A DNA stretch of 64,000 bases, from NCBI GenBank assembly GCA_934464705.1, contig CAKSKB010000001.1:186001-250000 (forward strand), read 5' to 3'. The translations under genes and the position numbers were made by a program. Under the pieces are notes generated by a model. The model made no database searches. It saw only the letters and a program-made list of their open reading frames with translations, and had not been told where the DNA came from. The stretch is from an uncultured Clostridia bacterium (GTDB lineage: Bacteria > Bacillota > Clostridia > HGM11514). This document shows positions 8,401 through 16,190 of this stretch, piece by piece (the stretch's first letter is position 1; each line of letters opens with the position of its first letter).

Positions 8401-11219
8401 GCATAAAGAATCGTATCGCGATTCGGCATTGTATACGGTGCGGATACTACATCCGTTTTGGCTGCCAAACTGCTCTCCGCCCAGCCGCAAAAGATATATC
8501 CCTCTCTTTGCGGCACTGCGTCTGTAAGCGAAACAGAGCTTCCGGCAGGCGGATAAGATGCGCCCGCATAAGTGGTGAAAGCGCCGCCGTTTGCGTTATA
8601 GACAAGCTCGGGATTTTTATGCCACACCGCAAAAAGCGTTACTAAAGAATCGCCCATAGTGAAATCATCGTTAGGCTGATACTGCGCCTCCGCCGAATCA
8701 GATTTTTCCGACCACCCGGCAAATGTATAATTTCGGCGGTTCGGGACAGTTCCGCTGATTTTTATAGTTTCATCCGTATGAACTTCTGCAGCAGACGGTG
8801 CACCCTCACCGCCGTTTGCGTCATATGTTATTGTGTATTTATCTTTTTCAAGCCATGCGGCATAGATGTATGCCGTTTTCCCCTGCTCGGCTGCAAGCCC
8901 TGCAGCATAGGTTCTGCCGCTTGTATACATTGCCCAATTCTGCTCATCGTAGATGTTCCATCCAACGAAATTGTAGTTGGGGTATGAAATTCCGATTTTC
9001 TCGGCAGAAGGAAGCCGAAGTTCGCCGTAAACTACATTTTGCATCGTGCCGACATTCTCGCCCCTGCTGTACAGCTGAATATTGTATGTGATCGGCGTCC
9101 ACAAAGCATACAGCGTAATTCTGTCCGCCCTGTCATATACGCTTGCGGATGAACAGTCGGCATTATAATACTTTTTGCCGCTGCCGTTCGGATTTTCAAA
9201 ATATCCTCCAAATAAATAACCCGGCTTATCCGGCGCTGCAATCACCGGCATATCGCTTCCGAAAACCGCTGTAACGGTCGAACCGCCCGAACCTCCCTGT
9301 GCGTTTAGCACAACATCGTATGTATTTGCCGTCCACTTTGCGTAAATAGTGCAGTCGGCATCTATATCATAAGCCTTTGTGCCTTCCCCGTTTGCATAAA
9401 TATACTGTGCACCGCTTCCGTCTGCGCCTGCAAAATATCCGCCAAAAGTATAACCTTCTCTTACGGGAGGCGTAACGGTCGGAACTTTAGAGTCAAATAA
9501 CACATCAACGCTCGCAGTGCCGCCGTTTCCGCCGCACATATCGAAAGAAACGGTATAACTGTTTGCGCTCCAGTTTGCATAAAGCGCAAGACCGTCGGTT
9601 TTGTCATATTTTTTTGCTGAAGTCCCGTCGGAATTGTAATACATTTCACCTTCGCCGCCCGGCTGAGTATAGTAACCCAAAAATGTATAACCCTTTCTGG
9701 TCGGTTTTGAAATCACAGGCATGTCGGCGTCATATACGGCAGTAACCGTGCCGCCGCCATCGCCACCGGAGGCGTCCAATGTAACGGTATAGTTCTTTGG
9801 CGTCCACTTTGCATAAAGCTGAAGCCCTCCGGGAATGTCATAATTCCTCGTTGGATTTCCGTCATATTCGTAATATTTCGTACCGCCGCCGTCTATCTCT
9901 GTGAAATATCCGCCGAATGTATATCCGTCCCTTGCCGGAGGTGTAATTGCAGGCATCGCCGACAGATAAGTCGCAGAAACACTCTCTGTTCCGCCGCTTC
10001 CTCCGCGGCTGTCTAAAGAAACTGTATAAGTCTGCGGCTCAGCCGACGCAAAGATTTCTATATTACCCGTCACAGCAGCGCTGTAAATACCCATTCTTCC
10101 GCTAGATGGATTGTAATCATAGTTCGATATAGTCGTACCGCCCACCTTTATTGTTATATTTTGGGGCAGCTTGTAACCGGACTTTGGTTTAAGCGTCGCC
10201 GAATAATACGCTTCAAATCGCACAGTTCCGCTTCCGTAAAACAACATATTCACCATTTTTGCCGTTACGCTGAACATTGATCTATACGGAATACTGCCTA
10301 CAGAAAGATTTTTATCTGCGTATGAGCAAACATTTCCGGCATCATCTGCAACCGAAAGGGTTGCAAGGCTTTTAAGAACCAAATCCATGTTTTCGCCTGT
10401 GTTTGAGAGAGTAGTTGTCAAATACACCGTCCGCCTGTCCGAAGAAAAAGTAATGTCATAATCCACACCGTTTTCTATTGACAAATCCACAGTCGGATAA
10501 AATCCGTTAATAGAATTGACCGCCTCGCTGTATTCAAATGCATATGTAACCTTATCTCCCGGAGCTGCATATGCCGGCAAGACCGTATTTCCGTTTACGG
10601 AATGCAAATACGGTCCGTTAACGAGAGTAGGATTGGTTCTGTCGCGAAAAATCAGGCTGAAATCATACATGCCGTAATAAGCGCTACCGGACCCCAGATG
10701 CTCGGTGCCCTCGTACACAATATAAGCTGTGCCGGCGGGTATGGAGGATTTTGCAATTTTTAAAGTTTCCGTTCTGCCGGTCACCGAATATCCGCTATCC
10801 TTTGCATTATAGGTTGCAATTGCAACATCCGATGAGTTGTAGCATATTATATTAAGATTTGCCGTAAGGGTTCTGGAACCCTGTGCATAAAATTTACCCG
10901 ATGCCTCCAAGGTTAATTCTCCATTATTTGCACGATATACATCCGCAGCAGTCAGAGTAACTCTCTGACGCACGTATATATCTCCGCCTCTTTTAGCACC
11001 GAATATATACGGTTCGTCATTACCCATATCTAAGAATTTACCGTAGGAACACCCATTCAGTTCCCATGCCTCACTTGATGTCGGCTCGGGATTTTGCAAC
11101 ACATTTTCACCGAATGTATAAGTGCTTTCCTCAACCGCAGCAACAGGCAGCGAAAGCATTGGAAAAACCGACACTGCCATACATAAAACCATAAATAATG
11201 ATACAAAACTTTTCTTCAT
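2439..11219 (-). CDS. giant cell-surface protein: InlB-type repeats, MBG-like modules and C-terminal SLH domains
   Basis: A 2,926-residue secreted wall-associated protein. The start at 11219 is chosen over the upstream ATG because it follows AAGGGAGAAG and begins a signal peptide (MKKSFVSLFMVLCMAVSVF, cleavage near AVAAVEES). After a non-repetitive N-terminal part of about 370 residues come roughly 19 InlB B-repeat (Listeria-Bacteroides, Flg_new) units recognisable by GYTFxGW or GYTFxGYF followed by LYAxW. These alternate with about five YxV-ANGxxL units of another type. Two MBG/Ig-like segments (YDGKTHDITYTL; KVYDAQPLLTNETEL) and a Gly/Ser-rich linker follow. The last 210 residues hold three SLH motifs (ISGYDDNTFRPEGNMTRAEA; IKGIGENKFNPEGKITRAEF; a degenerate third), which bind pyruvylated wall polymers. 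Probably an adhesin or S-layer-associated protein; the ligand is unknown. It is likely controlled by the LytTR system just upstream. Confidence 0.9.
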   Translation of the reverse strand: MKKSFVSLFMVLCMAVSVFPMLSLPVAAVEESTYTFGENVLQNPEPTSSEAWELNGCSYGKFLDMGNDEPYIFGAKRGGDIYVRQRVTLTAADVYRANNGELTLEASGKFYAQGSRTLTANLNIICYNSSDVAIATYNAKDSGYSVTGRTETLKIAKSSIPAGTAYIVYEGTEHLGSGSAYYGMYDFSLIFRDRTNPTLVNGPYLHSVNGNTVLPAYAAPGDKVTYAFEYSEAVNSINGFYPTVDLSIENGVDYDITFSSDRRTVYLTTTLSNTGENMDLVLKSLATLSVADDAGNVCSYADKNLSVGSIPYRSMFSVTAKMVNMLFYGSGTVRFEAYYSATLKPKSGYKLPQNITIKVGGTTISNYDYNPSSGRMGIYSAAVTGNIEIFASAEPQTYTVSLDSRGGSGGTESVSATYLSAMPAITPPARDGYTFGGYFTEIDGGGTKYYEYDGNPTRNYDIPGGLQLYAKWTPKNYTVTLDASGGDGGGTVTAVYDADMPVISKPTRKGYTFLGYYTQPGGEGEMYYNSDGTSAKKYDKTDGLALYANWSANSYTVSFDMCGGNGGTASVDVLFDSKVPTVTPPVREGYTFGGYFAGADGSGAQYIYANGEGTKAYDIDADCTIYAKWTANTYDVVLNAQGGSGGSTVTAVFGSDMPVIAAPDKPGYLFGGYFENPNGSGKKYYNADCSSASVYDRADRITLYALWTPITYNIQLYSRGENVGTMQNVVYGELRLPSAEKIGISYPNYNFVGWNIYDEQNWAMYTSGRTYAAGLAAEQGKTAYIYAAWLEKDKYTITYDANGGEGAPSAAEVHTDETIKISGTVPNRRNYTFAGWSEKSDSAEAQYQPNDDFTMGDSLVTLFAVWHKNPELVYNANGGAFTTYAGASYPPAGSSVSLTDAVPQREGYIFCGWAESSLAAKTDVVSAPYTMPNRDTILYAVWEPVKYAVSVSVADGYSVSGINADGYVLGEYAEFTVSGSAPKVYVNGILTHPTDGVYKIEIKGAAYVVVSDATSVNIIYNANGGINPPIDMRIYVNGDSVLVKSDLPSKIGYSFCGWASSADSEFAEYKGGDTVAVGSEDIVLYAVWEPILYTVRYDADGGIGSMPATSAVYDKEFTLSENAFAKSGCQFAGWSYSPNGEIAYINGAAVKNLTDIQNGNITLYAVWRGAKTKVNFHFEGGSSGSASCEAVYGKPLPSGNLTAPYRYGYTFAGYYTSADRGGNLVYDSDMQLSDYYKIAAWNSVEEKFDLYAAWEPINYTVTFVNGTKTLGSVSAVYGSGFRIPKADTLGISVPEGYTFCGWSVASGSDTVYYSDGQEITAGLAGENGASVYLYAVIGKNESHTVTLPKSGEGYKVYYDDTEVTSQKDITVSKGNGISFKICVENGYTADKMTVSANGIMLGSVQINGAAYTYRINSISADTSINIYHVKKETFHIILNNGTGYSISPNDTVIESGGDFTFKVALADGYKTAVPVVFANGNTLNGTKNGDVFTYTLHDITSQPVISVSVTAKPQHTVTFVSNGSIYLISTVEENMKALQPGIPQRNGYSFAGWYTDASYATPYDFQTEVTADIRLYAKWTAKSYAVEYNKNTSENIAVPSVQTKKYDNVLILSSQIPVRTGYTFSEWNTKADGTGTSYRAGSELSVNADITLYAQWKINKYSVALITGEGVSGTLSSNEAVYNGTVNVTAASGEGYNSPVITVIPKDNAEVISEGTYRIKGPVSFVAAAEAKKIHTASFYFDGGLYYTQSAIEGNAAAIVLPNPPVKEGSSFIGWYSERTGGTKIDETTVLDKNISVYARFAVNALNITPPGSGKGYTIESGGSTAVNYGGDYTFKITVAEHYNADNMKVYANGILLTGTKVEGTYVYSVKNITADQVITVAGVELNKYTVTYMVDGQVYLTVQAEYGSLIAEPVSPAKEGETFKGWSDGTRIRNFAEDKVTSDITLIPVWESGILSVTLPEGGDGYTVESGGSTAVNYGGDYTFKITVAEHYNADNMKVYANGILLTGTKVEGTYVYSVKNITADQIITVSGVTADIYAVKYTVDGELYYSERVMYNSKTQKPRTPEKSGYTFSGWFDGDNEWNFADGVKGDLQLEAKFEKNTYTVKVPDNRSEFTVNVISDIHVEHGGTFSFGITVSDGYNASDISVYANGVLLEKTSESGSTLYFDITNVTESKVITVRGIGLNTYSVTYNSNAAEYVGNMPENIMKAYDTDVKLSDRIPERYGYKFIGWATSPDGAAGYFAGDMYSENSDVRFYAVWEAMVYSVVFETNGGFVNSGKITEYTYGTGALLPTDVSKDGYHFAGWYEDELLEGARVYEIKNSDRGDKKYYAAYTPADITVEGYTGEYDGKTHDITYTLADNISVKHYQWYFVPSGSNEAIPVSSALYNSYSVKNVAESGEYYCCVDASADGHAARFFTEKATVSIGKRAVSVKAASKSKVYDAQPLLTNETELSGSLADNHTLSAVMTAESVITNVGTGVNIIERIAVSDSEGADVTENYEITQQTGTLSVTPFTLSISAKNARVAAGSVVYESRLYEIAGVLGNENLSPDNLTVTVKNSDNEDVRFSEISKNPGTYTVTINYSGFKGEGSENYQGSGAINSTVTVYRQSNSSGEGGSGMGGGAASLPSYMVDFEVKGGSEIESQSVKAGKKAEEPETPVMEGYIFDGWYSDSALTEEFDFTAEITENIILYAKWTECGQNDEPQPENPVKTGVADLLETDSHISYISGYDDNTFRPEGNMTRAEAAQLFYNLLVDRNVSGDSAFDDVSPDAWYFDAVTALANLGIIKGIGENKFNPEGKITRAEFVAIAMRFVDADVDGVDVFFDVADDYWAAKDISEAAALGWISGNGDGTFSPELVVKRASVVKIVNNMLGRTADIDYINTYGNSVKQFSDVSPSEWYWGDVIEAANAHEYEKSGSAEKWK
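5131..5316 (-). repeat. internal tandem duplication in the giant gene, copy A
   Basis: This stretch reappears 450 bases away at 5581-5766. From 5140 to about 5291 the two copies appear identical by eye, with a few synonymous or conservative differences beyond. Since the period is exactly 150 codons, one InlB-type repeat plus one ANG-type module was duplicated in frame. Confidence 0.85.
5581..5766 (-). repeat. internal tandem duplication in the giant gene, copy B
   Basis: Partner of 5131-5316 at a 450-base offset. It encodes the module beginning near ESGGSTAVNYGGDYTFKITV. Near-identity at DNA level, against wide divergence among the other repeats, shows recent duplication or gene conversion. 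Confidence 0.85.
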
Positions 11220-11286
11220 TTCAGACTTCTCCCTTTCTTTTTCGGTCTGCAATGCAGCAGCATTCCCGACAAATACTTCTTTTTAG

Positions 11287-11355
11287 AGTATAACAAAAAA
11301 CCACCCTCACGGATGGTTTTCGGCGTAATTGGTCACTTTTAAATCGTAATTGGTT
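11287..11355 (-). promoter_or_regulatory. candidate LytTR-regulated promoter with two direct operator repeats
   Basis: On the minus strand ACCAATTACG occurs twice, at 11346-11355 and 11323-11332, exactly 23 bases apart. A good -10 box TATACT (11287-11292) follows, but the -35 region (11310-11315, CATCCG on the minus strand) is poor. Two same-facing sites about two helical turns apart just upstream of a -35-less promoter is the layout expected for a LytTR-type activator. The LytTR regulator gene is the next operon upstream. Predicted start near 11280, about 60 bases before the giant gene ATG. Confidence 0.6.
11295..11320 (-). terminator. intrinsic terminator after the histidine kinase gene
   Basis: Minus-strand AAAACCATCC-GTGA-GGGTGGTTTT hairpin followed by a T tract (TTTTTTG). 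It lies 44 bases past the kinase stop and overlaps the promoter spacer of the giant gene. Confidence 0.7.
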
Positions 11356-11363
11356 TTTTAGTT

Positions 11364-12635
11364 TTAAGAATTCAATATAATACAAACGGTTAATATCCCG
11401 TTGTCAAGGCTGTATCTGATGTCGCCGCCGTACTTTCTTATGGCAGAAAGCATGCTGGCTATTCCGATACCGCGGTTCTTAATCATATTGTTCTCTATTA
11501 TAATATCATTTTTACATGGATTGCTGCATACTATAACGGTTTTGCCCGCAACTGTCCTGATATTGACATTTATTTCGCCGTCGGATTCACATTCAACGCA
11601 TCCGTTTACGGCGTTTTCCAGAAGATTTGATAAAACAGCGACAAAATCCATATCCGAAACGGTTGAATTTTCGTTTGTATCCGCTCGGACAGAAACGGAA
11701 ATGCCGCTGCTCTGTGCCTTATTATAAAAGCTGTTAAGGATAGCATTTACGGTTATATTAGGGCAAAACTCATTAACGCCAGATGACTTCAAGGTATCGT
11801 TATATTGTTCCAGATACTTCACCGCCTCACGGATTTCGCCCTTTTTAAGCATAGATGCAATATTCCGGTTATGGTGTCTGAAATCATGGCGAACGGTTTT
11901 TGCAAAGAGTTCATTTTCCCTTGCGGTTTTAAGCTGCCCCTGAAGATAAGCCACATTACGGTTAATTAATTCAGCATTGCTTTCATCAATCATGGATTGA
12001 ATTGTACCGAAAATAACCCACAGTATAGAGCAGTAAATCAAAACAAATATCACAAAAAACGGAATATATTCATTAATGCGTTTGAATTCCGAATGAAATG
12101 TGACGAGAAACAGCGCAAATATCGTCAGAAACAAAACCGATACAACAGATATTGAATACCATGTTTTGCGGTGTTTCCCTGACACAGCCCTCACCGACGG
12201 ACGCAGAAAACGCATATAAATCAAAGCCATCGGAATAAACAAAAGCGTTCTTATAATATTTCTTGCATAATAAATAACGATTTCCGGCGAATCGTTAAAA
12301 AATATACTGCACAGAATCAGCGAAACACATACAAAAATACTGAACGCATTTGCATAGCTGATAAAGAGAAAAACCTTCTTGCAAAGAGGGTCTGCGGAAG
12401 TAAAAACAAAAACGAAAAACGCCATAACAATCGTAGTGACAAAAGCTGTTGCATAATATCTTGAATCATCTTCGAATAAAGTGTAAGAGAGAGTAATAAA
12501 ACACACAAATCCGGCACAGAACAGCGAATATATGAGCACCGTTTTGAGGCCGGAGTATTTCGGCTCCGTCAGCGCCCAAAAGAAAAAAAGATGCGAAATA
12601 CCGAGCAGAATCCAAACCGCAATCATATGTATCAT
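11364..12635 (-). CDS. sensor histidine kinase, GHKL (AgrC-like) family
   Basis: Membrane sensor kinase of the quorum-sensing-type GHKL group. About six hydrophobic helices fill residues 1-210, followed by a short helical linker. The H-box VRHDFRHHNRNI carries the phosphoryl-accepting histidine near residue 250, and the ATPase domain shows the N-box LSNLLENAVNGC near 337 and the G-box RGIGIASMLSAIRKYGG near 395. The 423-residue length is typical. The ATG overlaps the stop of the upstream response-regulator gene by four bases, so the two are translationally coupled. No agrD-like peptide gene is apparent nearby, so the signal is unknown. Its likely output is the giant surface protein immediately downstream. 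Confidence 0.9.
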   Translation of the reverse strand: MIHMIAVWILLGISHLFFFWALTEPKYSGLKTVLIYSLFCAGFVCFITLSYTLFEDDSRYYATAFVTTIVMAFFVFVFTSADPLCKKVFLFISYANAFSIFVCVSLILCSIFFNDSPEIVIYYARNIIRTLLFIPMALIYMRFLRPSVRAVSGKHRKTWYSISVVSVLFLTIFALFLVTFHSEFKRINEYIPFFVIFVLIYCSILWVIFGTIQSMIDESNAELINRNVAYLQGQLKTARENELFAKTVRHDFRHHNRNIASMLKKGEIREAVKYLEQYNDTLKSSGVNEFCPNITVNAILNSFYNKAQSSGISVSVRADTNENSTVSDMDFVAVLSNLLENAVNGCVECESDGEINVNIRTVAGKTVIVCSNPCKNDIIIENNMIKNRGIGIASMLSAIRKYGGDIRYSLDNGILTVCIILNS

Positions 12636-13360
12636 TTTTTCATAGCCTCCTCATGGTAGAAATCAAAATACTGCTCCCTGACCTCATTTTTCAGGCGTCT
12701 CGGAACAGGTATATTCTGTCCGTTTGTCATAATAAGCTCGCTTTGAACGATACTCTGCACGCACCTGAGGTTGACTATATACGATGCTCCCACCGTTATA
12801 AAACCGCTGACACCGTTGAACAGTTTTTTTATTTCCGTCAGAGTTGTGTGCGCATTTATAACTTTTCCCGATTTAAGAAACATCTCTACGCTGTGGTTTT
12901 TTGATTCCGTATAAAGCACCTGATATAAATCAATAAGGTGTATTTCCCGTCCACATGTTACGGGCACTAACAGCTGTTCTTTTCGTTTCTCAACAACTCT
13001 GTCAAGTGTGTCGATGAGCCTTTCTGTCGTAAACGGCTTTGTCAGATAGTCATTCACATGTAAAGAAAACGCTTCAACGGCAAAATCGGAACTGGTTGTT
13101 AAAAAGATTATGTCGACGGTATCACCGCTTTTGTCCTTCATTTCCTTCGCAATGTCGGTTCCCAAAATTCCGGGCATGCAAATATCGAGCAGCGCAATAT
13201 CAGGAACCCCGTTTTTGCCTATATCATCCAGCATATCAAGAGGGTTTAAGAAAGCGGTAATTTTAACGGAGAGCTCCGGATGCTCTTTTGCATATTCCGA
13301 CACAATCTGCTTAATGTTTTCAAGCTCGTCTATCCGGTCATCACATATGTAAATGTTCAT
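12632..13360 (-). CDS. LytTR-family response regulator
   Basis: Two-domain transcription factor. Residues 1-120 are a CheY-like receiver with the acidic pair in IYICDDR, the phospho-acceptor Asp in DIALLDICMPG near residue 58, and the conserved Lys in DYLTKPF. Residues about 140-242 are a LytTR DNA-binding domain (VLYTESKNHSVEMFL, FITVGASYIVNL, IPVPRRL). I start at 13360 because AAAGGGGG sits before that ATG; the longer frame adds 17 codons without a ribosome site. It precedes and overlaps the kinase gene. LytTR proteins bind paired direct repeats, and such a pair is found upstream of the giant surface-protein gene. Confidence 0.92.
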   Translation of the reverse strand: MNIYICDDRIDELENIKQIVSEYAKEHPELSVKITAFLNPLDMLDDIGKNGVPDIALLDICMPGILGTDIAKEMKDKSGDTVDIIFLTTSSDFAVEAFSLHVNDYLTKPFTTERLIDTLDRVVEKRKEQLLVPVTCGREIHLIDLYQVLYTESKNHSVEMFLKSGKVINAHTTLTEIKKLFNGVSGFITVGASYIVNLRCVQSIVQSELIMTNGQNIPVPRRLKNEVREQYFDFYHEEAMKK

Positions 13361-13388
13361 TCTTAACCCCCTTTCGTTTATAAGTATA

Positions 13389-13736
13389 TCACATAATTTC
13401 GGATTTGTCATTATTTAAAACAGATTTATAATAATTTCCGAAATCGGCAAGAGCGTCAATAATCGGCAGCATTTCACGGCCTAAGCCTGTGAGTCCGTAT
13501 TCCACCTTTGGCGGAAGTTCATGATAATCCCTGCGATATGCAAGACCGTCATCAATCATCTGGCGCAGACTGTCTGTCAACACCTTCTGAGATATTCCTT
13601 CCAGATCCCTTTGGAGTTCATTAAATCTCCACGGGCGCGCCTTAAGATTGCGAAGAATCAGAAGCTTCCATTTACCTCCTATCAGCGCGACCGCCGTCGC
13701 CACAGGGCAAGCGGGCAGTTCTTTCTTTGTTTTCAT
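13389..13736 (-). CDS. HxlR-family winged-helix transcriptional regulator
   Basis: A 115-residue MarR-like regulator of the HxlR group, many members of which sense reactive electrophiles or oxidants through an N-terminal cysteine. The single cysteine lies in ELPACPVATAVALIGGKWKL, which also holds the family signature GGKWK. The recognition region reads RFNELQRDLEGISQKVLTDS and the wing EYGLTGLG. The ATG follows GAGGTG. It is transcribed away from a cupin gene, which it may control, and ends 28 bases before the two-component start. The region between it and the cupin gene is AT-rich with repeated AAGTATA elements at 13752 and 13780 that could be its sites. Confidence 0.9.
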   Translation of the reverse strand: MKTKKELPACPVATAVALIGGKWKLLILRNLKARPWRFNELQRDLEGISQKVLTDSLRQMIDDGLAYRRDYHELPPKVEYGLTGLGREMLPIIDALADFGNYYKSVLNNDKSEIM

Positions 13737-13884
13737 GTTTAATCACCTCGTAAGTATAGTATATCATATATTTTCAAAAAAGTATACAGTTATAAAAAAG
13801 TGCGTACTTGTTTTTGAATATACACTGTGATAATATATAGACAAGCAAAAGAAATTGCTAAAAAATTTCAGGAGGTACAATACC

Positions 13885-14238
13885 ATGAAAAACTACACCA
13901 AAACCAATATCGGAAACGAAGGCAGAACCGAACTTCACGAAAACCTTGCTTTGACCGGTGCCGAAATCAGCATCAACCGGCTGCCTTCGGGAGCAAATGT
14001 TCCGTTTGTTCACTCTCACAAGCAAAATGAGGAAATTTACGGAATCCTTTCCGGCAAAGGAAAAGTTGTAATCGACGGTCAAGAAATCGAAATTACCGCA
14101 GGCGACTGGCTCAGGATTGCCCCGTCCGCGAAAAGGCAGTTTTTTGCGGCAGACGATTCGGAAATTACCTTTGTCTGCATCCAGGTAAAGGAAAACTCCC
14201 TCGGCGGCTTCACTGCCGATGACGCAGTAGTATATTAA
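13885..14238 (+). CDS. cupin-domain protein
   Basis: A single-domain cupin of 117 residues. The start at 13885 follows GGAGGT at 13871 with good spacing; a TTG ten codons earlier has no ribosome site. The beta-barrel motif 1 is present (HSHKQNEEIYGILSGKG: two His and a Glu as metal ligands) and so is motif 2 (GDWLRIAPSAKRQF), although its usual histidine is a lysine or arginine here. Metal binding may therefore be incomplete. The substrate is unknown. It lies divergent from the HxlR regulator, a pairing often seen with small redox or detoxification genes, and is followed by its own terminator. Confidence 0.8.
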   Translation: MKNYTKTNIGNEGRTELHENLALTGAEISINRLPSGANVPFVHSHKQNEEIYGILSGKGKVVIDGQEIEITAGDWLRIAPSAKRQFFAADDSEITFVCIQVKENSLGGFTADDAVVY

Positions 14239-14245
14239 AAATCCG

Positions 14246-14287
14246 AAAACACAGTCACGGATAATACCTTGACTGTGTTTCTTTTTT
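14246..14287 (+). terminator. intrinsic terminator of the cupin gene
   Basis: AAACACAGTCA and TGACTGTGTTT (to 14280) form a perfect 11-bp stem, followed by CTTTTTT. Confidence 0.85.
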
Positions 14288-14304
14288 ATTCTTTCAAAAA
14301 CATA

Positions 14305-15449
14305 TCACCTGTAAATAATACCGTTTCTTTTGGAAATCTTTTTGAGCGTCAATGCAATCAGAAGGCAGATTCCTTCCGCCACAGCTACCGAAAACCAAAC
14401 AAAATCGTACCTGAACAGCCGCGGCAGAACATTAATACAAACCGAATTTAATACAATACTTCTGCAAATATTCAAAACTATGGCATAGGGCGTTCTCTTT
14501 GTCGAAAAAAGATAAGCCCCGATTATTGAACTGCTTGCGGCGAACACATAATTAAGACAGTACTTGGGGAGCGATACTTTAACAATTTCGATTGCAGCAC
14601 CCTTTGCGCCGAAAAGCATCAATTCGGTCTGCCAAGGACGAAGGTCAATGCAAAAATACATATTCCCCCAACCAAAGCAAGTCTCTGACCGTTTTTGAAA
14701 TAGTACCGCAGACTTTTATCGTCCTTTGCGCCGTAGCTCTGCCCGTAGAGCGGCTGCAAAGCGCCGGCAAGCCCGTACATCAGAGAAGCAAACAGCGAGG
14801 CTGCATAACATATAACCGAAAAAGCATTTACCGAAACATTCCCGAGATATGTAATAAGCATTTTGTTCATAAAAAATGTGGTAATCGGGTATGCAAACTG
14901 CGCAATCATTTCAGGCAATCCGCGAAGCGCAATTTTGCCGTAAAGATTAAAATTAATTCTGAATTTTTTTATACGCAGATTGCCCTTTTTAAAGACAAAG
15001 TGACTAAGAGCAACCAAAAAACCGATAGAATTTGCAAATCCCGTTGCAAAAGCAGCTCCCGCAATACCTTTGGCAAGAGGATAAACAAGAAGCCAGTCAC
15101 CAAAAATGTTTACAACCGTGCAGGTTATGGATGTAATCATAGAAATATTCGGGTTTCCGTCATTTCTCGCAAATGTATTAAGGCAGTAGAATAAGGTCGA
15201 AGGCAGCAAAAATACGGAATACCAGCGCACATAATCCGAAACCATTGCGGCATATGTACTGTTTGCTCCCAAATAAACCGCTATTTTATCGCTGAAAACA
15301 ATTCCGAATATGCTTATGACGGCAAAAGTTATTGCATTAATTGTCAGAGCGTGCATAAAAGCCTGATTTGCCCCGCCGTTATCGTCTCTGCCGAAACGAA
15401 CCGCAGCAACCGCAACACCCCCGATATTAAACAGAACCGAAAACAGACT
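14305..15449 (-). pseudogene. MATE-family multidrug efflux pump, 5'-truncated and frameshifted
   Basis: Two frames together cover a MATE transporter from about residue 60 onward. The upstream frame, open from 15449, reads SLFSVLFNIGGVAVAAVRFG, then GANQAFMHAL and many helices, and stops at 14619. The other frame resumes at FGAKGAAIEIV and runs to 14305, so a one-base shift lies near 14625-14645. The reading frame at the 5' end has no start codon: a TAA sits at 15450-15452 and the first two helices are missing. MATE proteins are about 450 residues, here about 375 remain. A sigma-A promoter abuts the truncated codons directly. The gene is dead unless the frame change is a sequencing error, which would not explain the missing N-terminus. 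Confidence 0.85.
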
Positions 15450-15457
15450 TTACAAAC

Positions 15458-15486
15458 AGTATAGCATAGTTTTCACAAAAAATCAA
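15458..15486 (-). promoter_or_regulatory. promoter fused to the truncated MATE gene
   Basis: Minus strand TTGATT (15481-15486), 17-base spacer, TATACT (15458-15463). The predicted start at about 15451 leaves no room for a leader, ribosome site or start codon, consistent with a deletion that ended just after the promoter. Confidence 0.65.
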
Positions 15487-15589
15487 CCCCGATACCAAAT
15501 CTTTTTTGCAAGAAAAAAGAGCAACCGTTTATGATTACTCTCAAAAAACATTTACAGGCCGCTCCATTCCGCTTTTGAAACAAAAGAGA

Positions 15590-16169
15590 TTATACAGCCC
15601 AGTTTTCGCCTTTCATCTGCAAGTCGGACATTCTTTTGAAAATACCGTTTTTGCTCAAAAGTTCGGAAGGTGATCCTTTTACGAGCATGTGCTCCAAAGT
15701 CGGGTCAACGGTATATTTCGGGTAACCCATTTTTTCCATTGTTTCGGCAAATCTGTGGGTTTCGTCAACCTCGATTTTAACCATATCATGAACCATATTT
15801 TCATATTTTGTACCTTCGGAGGAACAAAGAATAAGTTTAAATACATCTTTATGTTCATATGCATAGTCAAGCATTTTCCGCATACTCTCCGCAGACTGCC
15901 CCCATTCTTTCCATCTGAACCTCCGGCGGAAGCTCACGGAAACTGTTCTGCGTTTCGGTAAATATTCCCATAGAAACATCATGCTGTTCGCCCGTCAGCG
16001 CGTCAAACAACTCTTCCTTGCTTTTGAAATATCCGTAAAACGCACCTGTTGTTACGCCCGCGATTTTAACGATATTCCTTAGCGAGGCCGATTTAAAGCC
16101 TTTTTTGGAAAATTCCGCCTTCGCCGCAGAAAGAATTGCGTCGAGTGTATTTTTTTTAGGTTCGCCCAT
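15590..16169 (-). pseudogene. TetR-family regulator, frameshifted in a G run
   Basis: The first frame (16169 to 15867) begins MGEPKKNTLDAILSAAKAEF and contains an intact TetR helix-turn-helix (SLRNIVKIAGVTTGAFYGYF), then stops after MERMGAVCGEYAENA. A second frame continues the ligand-binding domain (SAESMRKMLDYAYEHKDVF to the stop at 15590). Removing one G from the run of five at 15898-15902 joins the two into a normal protein of about 192 residues. GGAGGAGAAC precedes the ATG. With the adjacent MATE remnant this was a regulator-pump module. The DNA-binding half may still be made. Confidence 0.8.
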
Positions 16170-16190
16170 TTGTTCTCCTCCGAATCAAAA

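Noticed and set aside
2478..9745. Many open frames of 60-280 codons opposite or shifted within the giant surface-protein gene.
   Set aside because: They are by-products of its repetitive composition, with no ribosome sites and no recognisable domains.
15590..15982. A separate 130-residue gene downstream of a short TetR gene.
   Set aside because: Its first 25 residues are out-of-frame noise; the rest is the TetR C-terminal domain displaced by one base.
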